Origin: Candidatus Brocadia sp.
GTDB taxonomy: Bacteria > Planctomycetota > Brocadiia > Brocadiales > Brocadiaceae
Assembly: GCA_030837935.1 (NCBI GenBank)
Contig: JAUQXU010000185.1
Location: 1-6,577, forward strand
Length of the DNA: 6,577 nucleotides
Reading direction: 5' to 3'
Shown: positions 1 through 5,960 of the stretch, piece by piece
Position numbering within the stretch: position 1 is the first letter of the stretch
Layout: every line of letters starts with the position of its first letter
Position numbers and translations under genes: made by a program
The notes under the pieces: model-generated
Told to the model about the DNA's origin: nothing
The model's input: the letters and a program-made list of their open reading frames with translations, nothing else
Database searches by the model: none

Positions 1-266
1 TGTTTGTAGATAGAGACCAGTCTATTAGCTATCCGCACTGGTTGAAAATACGTGATCTCACTGATTTAAAAGAAAAATTGATTGCAGCAGTTGTTGTGGT
101 CATTGTTATCACTTTTTTAAAGCACATTGTAATGTGGGAAAACCCCTTAGAAACCCTATATTTTGGTGGTTCAATAGCTATTGTTATTATAGCAATCACA
201 TTATTTTCAAAATTGGTAGTAGGCGATGAGTCGAGAAAAAAGAAAACAGAAGAAACAAAAAAATGA
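1..266 (+). CDS. UPF0114 (YqhA-like) family membrane protein, 3' end only
   Basis: The reading frame is open to the left edge, so this is the C-terminal 87 residues of a longer protein. An apparent start at base 42 is a TTG (Leu) inside the gene and is not a real start. The visible part has the family's conserved block PHWLKIRDLTDLKEKL (visible residues 11-26), followed by two hydrophobic segments at about 27-46 and 51-72 and a lysine-rich tail (SRKKKTEETKK). The pattern of W-L-x-I-x-D-L-x-D-L-K-E-K-L, then a TM helix, then a P-L-x-x-L-Y-F-G segment is what I know from the UPF0114/YqhA family of inner-membrane proteins, whose function is not established. The gene converges on the minus-strand genes and ends in a hairpin terminator overlapping its TGA stop. 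Family assignment is fairly secure; no function should be inferred. Confidence 0.83.
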   Translation, partial: FVDRDQSISYPHWLKIRDLTDLKEKLIAAVVVVIVITFLKHIVMWENPLETLYFGGSIAIVIIAITLFSKLVVGDESRKKKTEETKK

Positions 267-287
267 GTTAAACACTCATGTTTTTTT
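257..287. terminator. Probable bidirectional intrinsic terminator
   Basis: A 6-bp stem, ATGAGT (263-268) with ACTCAT (274-279), encloses a 5-nt loop. It is followed on the plus strand by seven T residues (281-287) and preceded by seven A residues (257-263), so the same hairpin has a T tract on either strand. The stop codon of the UPF0114 gene lies inside the left arm. The position between convergent genes fits termination in both directions, although the minus-strand gene ends about 210 bases away. The stem is short and AT-rich, so strength is uncertain. Confidence 0.5.
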
Positions 288-498
288 GTTTGCATAACTC
301 CCTTTCCCACTGTTGACAGCCGGAAAAAAGGCATCCTTGCACCGTGATTTATAATGGGAATCAACGTGTGACCGTTCATAAAGTCTTTGTCCTGTATCGT
401 AATGGCGTGTATATCACATGAACGCACGGCGAGGAATACACCTGTAAACCTGTTTCACTCTCCGTTACAAAACAACGGTCATGTCATAAAACCCAACC

Positions 499-921
499 TT
501 ACTTTGGCATTATCTTTAACCATTCATCCATGGTAAGTACAGGTACAATTTTCCTGGTTTGACTGGGTACCAGTGGAAGAAAGAATTCTACTGCTGTATC
601 GTAATTGCTTGCTTCAAAGATAATAAAATAATCATGTTCTGTAACTGTCACGTAAGCTCCCAGTATCGTTATACCCTTTTCTTCTGCCAATTTTCTTCCT
701 TCCCAGAACTTGCTTAGCATCTTTGCACCATCTCCACTCCTGCCGGGGCAATTTTCCGGGGTATGAGTCCAATGAGCGACATATAACGTTCTTTTTTCGG
801 CAGCGCCGATGGCCCACCCAGATTCCTTTTCACCCTCGTTGGCATATATGTTAAAACTGATGAACATCATGGTTGCAAATAGGACACATGCTCTAAACAT
901 TATAATTCTCTTTTGCTTCAT
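499..921 (-). CDS. Small secreted DUF3303-like protein
   Basis: This 140-residue protein starts with a signal peptide: charged MKQKR, hydrophobic core at about residues 11-26, and a likely signal peptidase I site after IYA (27/28). The mature part begins a beta strand and a conserved-looking turn, LYVAHWTHTPENCPGR (46-61), then a helix (about 65-82), strands ILGAYVTVTEHDYFIIFEA (86-104), a second helix (106-116) and the ending IVPVLTMDEWLK. This alternation resembles the ferredoxin-like, dimeric alpha/beta-barrel proteins of the DUF3303 type, usually cytoplasmic and about 90-100 residues; an exported version is less usual. Cys58 lies in the turn. The ATG at 921 has a GGGAG box 11 nt upstream (933-937). 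A second ATG at 900 has AGAG 7 nt upstream and would still leave a hydrophobic leader. The role is unknown. It lies 118 nt after the NADH dehydrogenase, so it may be separately transcribed. Confidence 0.72.
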   Translation of the reverse strand: MKQKRIIMFRACVLFATMMFISFNIYANEGEKESGWAIGAAEKRTLYVAHWTHTPENCPGRSGDGAKMLSKFWEGRKLAEEKGITILGAYVTVTEHDYFIIFEASNYDTAVEFFLPLVPSQTRKIVPVLTMDEWLKIMPK

Positions 922-1039
922 GTCGTCTGTTTCTCCCTTTAAATAAGTTTCAGTGCTGAATTGTAATAATACGCGATATTTATTGTATTACCTTGAGGTT
1001 TATTTTATACGATAGGCGTTTAATATAACAGAAAATTTG

Positions 1040-2248
1040 TTAATATGTTATCCATTTTCTACTCTCTTTTCTTAAGAGGAATATGTGTTTCTCCTGAACG
1101 GCAGTTTTAAGAAGACTTCCCAAAAAACCAACAAATGTAATTTTCTTCAAGAAGGGAAGGGCTAGCCATCCCACAGCAAGATGCCTTCCCAGGCTGACGA
1201 CCTCACCCAAGATCTTTGGATGGTACGCTTCCCTCACTCCACCAAAAATATCCGCGTAGATATTGTATGCTACCAGCCGTCCTTGCTGCAATGCAAACTG
1301 GGCGGCGGCGGGAACAGATTCTTTTGTGTAAGGATTTATTGCAAGGGCATTATCACCAATGGCATAAATGAAAGGATAACCTTCTGCCCGAAGAAACTCA
1401 TCAACAATGATACGCCCTGATTGTCCGATTTTCAATCCACTTTCTCTTGCAAGTTCACTGATGCGAATGCCTCCTGTCCATATTAAAGTCTTCGTTTTCA
1501 ACACTTCACCCGATGAAAGGGTTGCAGTGTCAGGTGTCCGGCCAATGATCTTTGATTTTGGTATGATTTTTACACCTTTTCCAAGGAGTTTTTTATGAAT
1601 ACGTGCTGCAAAGGATTCATCCATTCTCTGGACTATGTGACTACCCGATTCAACAATGATGATCTCAACCTCATGAGGATTCACATGAGAGTTACGGGTG
1701 CACTGCGCCGCATGGTCAGCAAGCTCAGCAGCGAATTCTACCCCTGACAAACCACCGCCACCGATGACAAATCGAAGCATGTCCCTTCGTCGCTCTTCAA
1801 CCGGTTCTGATGCCGCACGCGTACAGAGTTGACTCATATAGTCACAGATCATCTGTGCGTCTCTCAATGTTTGAAGCGGGAAGGAGTTTTCCTGCAATCC
1901 AGGGATATTGTAAAAATTTACCTGACTTCCAATCGCAATTATCAGGTAATTAAATGGTAAAGATCCGTTTTTTCTATGAACGATATGCTCAATAGGATCA
2001 ATCCTAGTTACCTCTCCAAGATGAAAGATGATATTTCGCCCTTGTATAATGCGATCAATAGGAATAGATATCTCTGTTTTTCGAACAGCTGCCTCATGCA
2101 ATTGTGTCTTGAGCGTATGGTAAGGGTTTCTATCAATGAGATGTATCTGATATTCAGGACGCTGACGTAACAACCTTGCTAATCTCAATGCAGCCGTAAT
2201 TCCTCCATAGCCTGCCCCCATGACAACAATATTCTTTTTGGCTTCCAT
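1040..2248 (-). CDS. ndh: Type II NADH:quinone oxidoreductase (NDH-2), FAD-dependent
   Basis: The 402-residue product is a two-Rossmann-fold flavoprotein that should pass electrons from NADH through FAD to quinone on the inner face of the membrane without pumping protons. The FAD-binding GAGYGG is at residues 11-16, with acidic D39 at the end of the second strand. The nucleotide-binding GGGGLSGVE is at 163-171, with E200 at the end of its second strand, which favours NADH over NADPH. The second FAD contact is YAIGDNA (295-301). The quinone-site signature A-A-Q-x-A-x-Q-Q-G is at 315-323. The C-terminal region (about 345-402) is rich in hydrophobic and basic residues, as expected for membrane attachment. 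Length is normal for the family. No convincing Shine-Dalgarno sequence precedes the ATG. The region just upstream contains a palindromic element, and the CLC channel lies 325 bases further upstream on the same strand. Confidence 0.9.
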   Translation of the reverse strand: MEAKKNIVVMGAGYGGITAALRLARLLRQRPEYQIHLIDRNPYHTLKTQLHEAAVRKTEISIPIDRIIQGRNIIFHLGEVTRIDPIEHIVHRKNGSLPFNYLIIAIGSQVNFYNIPGLQENSFPLQTLRDAQMICDYMSQLCTRAASEPVEERRRDMLRFVIGGGGLSGVEFAAELADHAAQCTRNSHVNPHEVEIIIVESGSHIVQRMDESFAARIHKKLLGKGVKIIPKSKIIGRTPDTATLSSGEVLKTKTLIWTGGIRISELARESGLKIGQSGRIIVDEFLRAEGYPFIYAIGDNALAINPYTKESVPAAAQFALQQGRLVAYNIYADIFGGVREAYHPKILGEVVSLGRHLAVGWLALPFLKKITFVGFLGSLLKTAVQEKHIFLLRKESRKWITY

Positions 2249-2282
2249 GATTGATACTTTCGGATAAATCTAAAACGATTCT

Positions 2283-2355
2283 GGTGGATTCGGCCTATCG
2301 GTCTTAATCCACCCTACCCATATACACAATATCACTGGGTAGTGTAATTAAGACC
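2283..2355. repeat. Nested palindromic element with overlapping hairpins
   Basis: Three inverted pairs are packed into 73 bases. GGTGGATT (2283-2290) pairs with AATCCACC (2306-2313), loop 15 nt. GGTCTTAAT (2300-2308) pairs with ATTAAGACC (2347-2355), and inside this CTACCCA (2314-2320) pairs with TGGGTAG (2336-2342), again with a 15-nt loop. The first and second stems share bases 2306-2308, so they cannot both form in full. On the minus strand the element contains GGGTAGGGTGGATTAAG and ends in GAATCCACC, which resembles a palindromic unit I remember as scattered between genes in many bacteria. There is no T tract, so it is not an ordinary intrinsic terminator. It lies between the cupin remnant, whose stop codon overlaps its right arm, and the NDH-2 gene. 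Confidence 0.65.
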
Positions 2356-2573
2356 TTATCATAGTCAACATCATCTTGGATTTTTTTATTGTTTTCAGCG
2401 CATATGGTTGGTTGGCTGGCATGATAACAATTTCACCCTCTTTCAGGCGAAGGGGTCTGTCCGAGATAACAATTTCCACCTCACCCCTCAAGAAGATAAA
2501 CTAATGCATCGAATGGTGCTGTATGTTCACTCAACCCTTGCCCTTTATCAAAGACAAACGCCCTGCGGTACAC
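2348..2573 (-). pseudogene. Cupin-domain protein remnant (5'-truncated and frameshifted)
   Basis: The 325 bases between the CLC and NDH-2 genes are not empty. Directly after the CLC stop, in the same frame, bases 2573-2484 encode 30 residues including FDKGQGLSEHTAPFDALVY and LLEG, then hit TGA (2483-2481). Shifting by one base at the GGGG run (2484-2487) restores the match: EVEIVISDRPLRLKEGE, then IVIMPANQPYALK and a normal end MMLTMIRS with TAA at 2350-2348. Removing one G would give a continuous LLEGEVEIVI. The order H-T-x-P-x-D-A-L-V-Y-x-L-E-G-E, then G-E-x-x-x-M-P-A-N-x-P-H/Y-A-L-K is typical of small single-domain cupins of about 100-115 residues. Roughly the first 35-40 residues are missing: no upstream frame inside the CLC gene supplies them. 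No start codon with a ribosome site is visible. It reads as a dead gene, probably cut when the sequence upstream was replaced; the frameshift alone could be a sequencing error. Confidence 0.82.
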
Positions 2574-4445
2574 TTACTGAGCACGATGCCGAATCGCCGC
2601 ACGGCGGGTCACTGCCAGATCGTAGGCGCGTGCGATATCGGTATTGCGCAGTAAACCCACTAAACTATGCAAATTGTTGCGGGCAACGACTGGCAATTGA
2701 CCAACATTGCGCACTCCGATACGCCGCAACGCGGCGCCAATCGTCTCGTCGGGATATGCAAGGAGCAATTCTCGTGCGCAGACTTCACCGACAGTACGCA
2801 CTATGCCGCTATCGTCATCCTGAGCACGGTCAATATCTTGCATAGTGATAATACCAGTCAATTCGCCTGCATTATTAAGCACTGGTAAGCCGTGCTGTCG
2901 TTTTCGTGTAAGTAAATCGGTTGCTACTATCAACGAATCAGATTCCCGCAAAGTAACGATTTCAGTTTCCATGACTTCACGTACCATAATTGTTTCCAGC
3001 ACGTCAACGTCGCGTCCTCGTTGCAGACGTATACCCTTACGCGCCAGCCCCAAGGTGTATACTGAATCGTGTTGTAAATGCCATGAAAGGAACAGGCTAA
3101 CATTTACTGCAGCTATCAGTGGCAGAATAATCCGATAGTCATGGGTCATTTCAAATAATAGGATGAACGAGGTAATTGGCGCATGTATTGTGCCTGCAAG
3201 GACGGCAGCCATCCCTACCATTGCAAAGGCAGGCGGTGAAATGTTGAGAGAAGGAAAAACCTGTTTGACTACAAGTCCATAAGCGCCTCCAAGCGCGGCG
3301 CCGGAAAAAAGGGCAGGCGCAAATACACCTCCGTGGAAACCGCTGCTGATGCAAACTGGTGTTAGCACCAGTCTGGCTAACGCCAGCGAAAGCAGGAGAG
3401 TCACTTCCATCGGTTTGCCATGTAAAATATCTTCAATTGTGGCGTAGCCTGTGCCAAACACCTGCGGCAGATACATTCCAACGAGGCTGACGGCGAGACC
3501 GGCAACTACTGGTTTGAGCCAGCGCGGGGCATTCCATTTATCAAAGATACCCCGTGTGAAATGATGCAACCGAATATAGAATGCCGCACCAAGTCCGGAC
3601 AGCACACCTAACCCAAAGTAGAGCGGCAGTTCCCATACTGAGTTAAAAGCATAGGGAGGGATGTGAAATGCAGGTTGAGGCCCTGATATGGCCTGAGTAA
3701 ACACAGATGAGATCACAGCTGCTAATGTAACGATTCCAAAGGCGTTTACATTCAGTTCGCCTATAATAATCTCTAAAGCGAAAAATATGCCGGTAATAGG
3801 TGCGTTGAAGGCTGCGGCGATCCCCCCAGCAGCACCCGATGCAACGAGTGCACGGATTCGTTCATCAGAAAGGCGCAAGAGTTGCCCAAACATTGATCCT
3901 AAGTATGCGCCAATCTGCACTGAAGGGTCTGCAGGTCCCACGGAAGCACCAGAACCGATAGATAATGCAGCAGCAACAGTTTTGGTTGGTATTTTCCGAT
4001 ATGGCAGCCGCCCGCCTCCTAATGCCACGGATTCCATAATACCTGCTATGCCCAGATATCGTTCCTTACCGATAAGAAAATGGGAAATCAGTCCGACAGC
4101 GAGACCACCGATGACAGGTACAAAGAAGATCATCCAATTTCCTATGGAACCCAACATTGTTCCTATACTGTCAAATCCTGCCCAATTTGCCAAATCTTGG
4201 AAAAATCGAAGGGCGATTTCTTTGCGGTGCAAAAGGCCCAGGGGTGTATCTATCCCTTCGAATGCATACCGATATATCACGTTAAACAGTTGTTTGAAGA
4301 GCCATACCCCTATACCACTCGTGAGACCGACGAGTATCGCTATTACAGCAAGAGCAACTGATTCGGAGAATTGCTGACGATTGAGCCACGATACGATCTT
4401 ACCGGGAGAAAATAGTCTTATTTTTGTCCAGATATATGGTAACAT
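2574..4445 (-). CDS. CLC-family chloride channel with C-terminal CBS pair
   Basis: The 623-residue protein has a CLC membrane core (about 30-470) and two CBS domains (about 486-541 and 551-609) that probably bind adenine nucleotides. Landmarks are GSGASVGPADPSVQIG (164-179), FNAPITGIFFALE (213-225), the filter-like SGFHGGVFAP (368-377) and SVYTLGLAR (461-469), whose Tyr463 fits the conserved anion-coordinating tyrosine. In ordinary CLCs the second motif reads G-R/K-E-G-P; here it is GPADP, so the gating glutamate is Ala172. The internal proton glutamate position after E225 is Ile226. Both changes predict a channel, not a Cl-/H+ exchanger. The frame is open to an ATG at 4562, but that would run 82 bases into the hemerythrin gene with a low-complexity start; the ATG at 4445 leaves a normal N terminus and a 35-nt gap. 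No strong ribosome site is seen. G+C rises to about 65% in the CBS end. Confidence 0.9.
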   Translation of the reverse strand: MLPYIWTKIRLFSPGKIVSWLNRQQFSESVALAVIAILVGLTSGIGVWLFKQLFNVIYRYAFEGIDTPLGLLHRKEIALRFFQDLANWAGFDSIGTMLGSIGNWMIFFVPVIGGLAVGLISHFLIGKERYLGIAGIMESVALGGGRLPYRKIPTKTVAAALSIGSGASVGPADPSVQIGAYLGSMFGQLLRLSDERIRALVASGAAGGIAAAFNAPITGIFFALEIIIGELNVNAFGIVTLAAVISSVFTQAISGPQPAFHIPPYAFNSVWELPLYFGLGVLSGLGAAFYIRLHHFTRGIFDKWNAPRWLKPVVAGLAVSLVGMYLPQVFGTGYATIEDILHGKPMEVTLLLSLALARLVLTPVCISSGFHGGVFAPALFSGAALGGAYGLVVKQVFPSLNISPPAFAMVGMAAVLAGTIHAPITSFILLFEMTHDYRIILPLIAAVNVSLFLSWHLQHDSVYTLGLARKGIRLQRGRDVDVLETIMVREVMETEIVTLRESDSLIVATDLLTRKRQHGLPVLNNAGELTGIITMQDIDRAQDDDSGIVRTVGEVCARELLLAYPDETIGAALRRIGVRNVGQLPVVARNNLHSLVGLLRNTDIARAYDLAVTRRAAIRHRAQ

Positions 4446-4480
4446 AACATTACTTTGTTGAAAAACTCGCCGCTTAATTT

Positions 4481-5044
4481 TTAACAAACTTGAGTACTTT
4501 CGGAAAGCCCTTCGGCAAACTGTTCCAGGCGGTGATGCACATCCCGGCCCACCCGCTCCCACACCTGTTCAAATTGCCGATACAAGGCTTGCTGCTCCTC
4601 TATACTTAGTACCTTGATGGTTAGCGGAAACAGTAGATAGTCTTCTTTCCAAATGTGGTTGGGATACAGCGTGGCAATCTCTCTCAAACTCTTTACCACT
4701 GCCTTTTTGGCATCGGGATCACCGCTTTGGTAGGTATCTGCCGCATCGGCCAACTCTTTGACAAGCACCCGGCCTCGCGTGTGCTCGGCCGACAGTGCTC
4801 CTATAGGGCAGCCTTGTTTTGAGATACCCTTATTAACCAAAGTTGGGAATAGCAAATCCTCTTCTTTGCCGTGATGACATTCGTCGGCGAAGGTGTGCAG
4901 GAATTCAATCACCCCATGAAGCGTTTTCACATCCACTACCTGGCCTGCTTCCAGCCGGTCGGCCAGCACTGGAGCTGCGCCGATCACTTTGGCAATAATA
5001 CGATGTTCCACCTCAAGCATCTGGGTTGGGCTGTTGCTCGTCAT
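4481..5044 (-). CDS. Hemerythrin HHE-domain protein (first of two)
   Basis: The 187-residue protein is a four-helix hemerythrin-type domain expected to hold a di-iron centre in the cytoplasm and bind O2, NO or act in iron or redox sensing. Candidate ligands are His14 (EVEHR), His58 and Glu62 (HHGKEEDLLFP), His88 (SAEHTRGR), and His130 with Glu134 (NHIWKEDYLLFP): two intact H-x-x-x-E pairs plus single histidines, the expected pattern. Cys55, Cys79 and Cys187 are not part of it. The start is supported by AAGGAG at 5052-5057, 7 nt upstream of the ATG. It lies 14 nt downstream of the DsrE-like gene and 35 nt upstream of the CLC channel, so all are likely co-transcribed. Its first half is about 65% G+C, far above the DsrE-like neighbour (about 35-40%), which suggests a separate origin. 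It is not a close copy of the other hemerythrin gene here. Confidence 0.88.
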   Translation of the reverse strand: MTSNSPTQMLEVEHRIIAKVIGAAPVLADRLEAGQVVDVKTLHGVIEFLHTFADECHHGKEEDLLFPTLVNKGISKQGCPIGALSAEHTRGRVLVKELADAADTYQSGDPDAKKAVVKSLREIATLYPNHIWKEDYLLFPLTIKVLSIEEQQALYRQFEQVWERVGRDVHHRLEQFAEGLSESTQVC

Positions 5045-5051
5045 CTTTGAT

Positions 5052-5057
5052 CTCCTT
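5052..5057 (-). promoter_or_regulatory. Shine-Dalgarno site of the first hemerythrin gene
   Basis: AAGGAG on the minus strand lies 7 nt before the ATG at 5044, in the 14-nt gap after the DsrE-like gene. It fixes this start and supports translation of the gene inside a longer transcript. Confidence 0.75.
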
Positions 5058-5058
5058 A

Positions 5059-5472
5059 TTAGATAAATAAAATTTGATCGTGGCCAGTCTCCGCAAGAAA
5101 TGTAGTTAGCCCCATACTCTTATCAACCTCATTTACGAGTTCGTCACGAGAGACATTCAGCAAGCCCATAGAATTGGTGCAGACATAAAACTTTGCGCCC
5201 ATTGCCTTAGCTTGGGTTAAAAGTTCAGATATTTCCTGAATATGGCCTTTTTTCATATGCTCTTCTAACAGTTTCCTGTGAGACTGTCCCTCTTCATTAA
5301 GCTGGACCACAGACTTTCCTTTTACCAGATATTGTAGCGCCCAATAGGTAAAAAAACATCTTGCCTCTCTGCCTAATGCCAGGGCTACAAGGACAATAGA
5401 AAAACCGTGATACATACGGTCGTAAGAACCGCTATGAAATATTATTGACAAACCTTTCTTCTCTGTTTCCAT
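5059..5472 (-). CDS. DsrE-family (peroxiredoxin-like) protein
   Basis: The 137-residue product matches the DsrE/DsrE2-like fold: an N-terminal strand with a small-residue turn (LSIIFHSGSYDRM, 8-20), an amphipathic helix, the FFTYWALQYL segment (40-49) and the late strand FYVCTNSMGLL (95-105) containing Cys98, then FLAETGHDQILFI at the end. Such proteins are soluble and are linked to sulfur transfer or sulfur sensing; Cys98 is at the position usual for the reactive cysteine, and Cys39 is a second candidate. The frame is open back to an ATG at 5505, but that would overlap the upstream hemerythrin gene by 28 bases. The ATG at 5472 begins 5 nt after that gene's stop, with AAGGAA (5485-5490) 12 nt before it, so I chose it. 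The loop at about 50-75 is polar and shorter than in many DsrE2 proteins. Substrate is unknown. Confidence 0.82.
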   Translation of the reverse strand: METEKKGLSIIFHSGSYDRMYHGFSIVLVALALGREARCFFTYWALQYLVKGKSVVQLNEEGQSHRKLLEEHMKKGHIQEISELLTQAKAMGAKFYVCTNSMGLLNVSRDELVNEVDKSMGLTTFLAETGHDQILFI

Positions 5473-5477
5473 GTATT

Positions 5478-5960
5478 TTATTTGTTCCTTATAGTATCTG
5501 CCCAATCTAACAAAGGTACGCCCGCCTTTCTTGCGGTCGCAAGTTTCTCGCTTAAAGTATCTATTTCATTTTTATTCAATCTTTCGGAAAGTATCGACAA
5601 ACCGTCACAGTTTGAGACATGAATCAGGAGCGTTCTTGCAGCAGAAACAGCCTGCTTTGCCTCTTCATCCGTCAGACTATCCTTCTTTAGCAACTCGGCG
5701 CATGAACGGGCAGTAGCTATTACACCATCATGCTCCGTGAGTAACTGATCGACATACTCACCCAAAAATACACGTAACGTTGGATAAAGTATCTCTTCTT
5801 CGTATCTGAAATGTGGACCAACAAGTACGTTTATCCTGTCAAGTATTTTTCTTGCCTTAGCAACATCATTTGATTGCAAGGCTTCCATTAATTCAAGCAA
5901 TCCGTCCCTTACCTTTCTGTGGTCTTCTCTGAATTCCGCAATGGGATCTAATTTTACCAT
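5478..5960 (-). CDS. Hemerythrin-domain protein (second type)
   Basis: The 160-residue protein is a small hemerythrin-like four-helix bundle. Likely iron ligands are His14 (REDHRKV), His50 and Glu54 (PHFRYEEEILYP) and His77 (TEHDGV). The last pair is unusual: His114 is followed by V-S-N-C-D-G, so the usual H-x-x-x-E has Cys118 in place of Glu, with Asp119 next to it. I recall N/D-C-D-G-L as recurring in one branch of hemerythrin-like proteins, so this may be a family trait and not damage. The frame is open to 6050, but a strong AAAGGAGG (5970-5977) sits directly before an ATG at 5969 and 9 nt before the ATG at 5960, which is the proper spacing, so 5960 is the start. It precedes the DsrE-like gene by 5 nt. 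Role is probably O2/NO binding or redox sensing; no regulatory domain is attached. Confidence 0.84.
   Translation of the reverse strand: MVKLDPIAEFREDHRKVRDGLLELMEALQSNDVAKARKILDRINVLVGPHFRYEEEILYPTLRVFLGEYVDQLLTEHDGVIATARSCAELLKKDSLTDEEAKQAVSAARTLLIHVSNCDGLSILSERLNKNEIDTLSEKLATARKAGVPLLDWADTIRNK

Noticed and set aside
29..427. 132-codon minus-strand open frame across the UPF0114 3' end
   Set aside because: It lies antisense to a recognisable gene and its terminator, has a long phenylalanine/threonine-rich composition, no ribosome site and no recognised domain.
462..478. Hairpin CCGTT/AACGG as terminator of the secreted DUF3303-like gene
   Set aside because: Only five base pairs and no T tract on the minus strand.
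1026..1042. Hairpin TAACA/TGTTA overlapping the NDH-2 stop codon
   Set aside because: A five-pair AT-rich stem without a T tract is expected by chance in this composition.
2423..2480. Direct repeat GATAACAATTTCACC / GATAACAATTTCCACC, which resembles the lac operator core
   Set aside because: On the minus strand both copies encode the E-I-V-I segments of the cupin remnant (EVEIVI and EGEIVIM). The similarity is a by-product of coding for like residues, and it is neither an operator nor vector sequence.
2408..2845. 145-codon plus-strand open frame
   Set aside because: It crosses the cupin remnant and the CBS end of the CLC gene in antisense, with arginine- and histidine-rich composition and no domain.
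3787..4377. 196-codon plus-strand open frame
   Set aside because: It is antisense to the CLC membrane core, proline- and alanine-rich as shadows of GC-rich helix codons often are, and has no domain. The CLC motifs on the minus strand are unmistakable.
4446..4562. N-terminal extension of the CLC protein to the ATG at 4562
   Set aside because: It would overlap the hemerythrin gene by 82 bases and gives a Gly/Pro/Cys-rich start with no match to CLC proteins.
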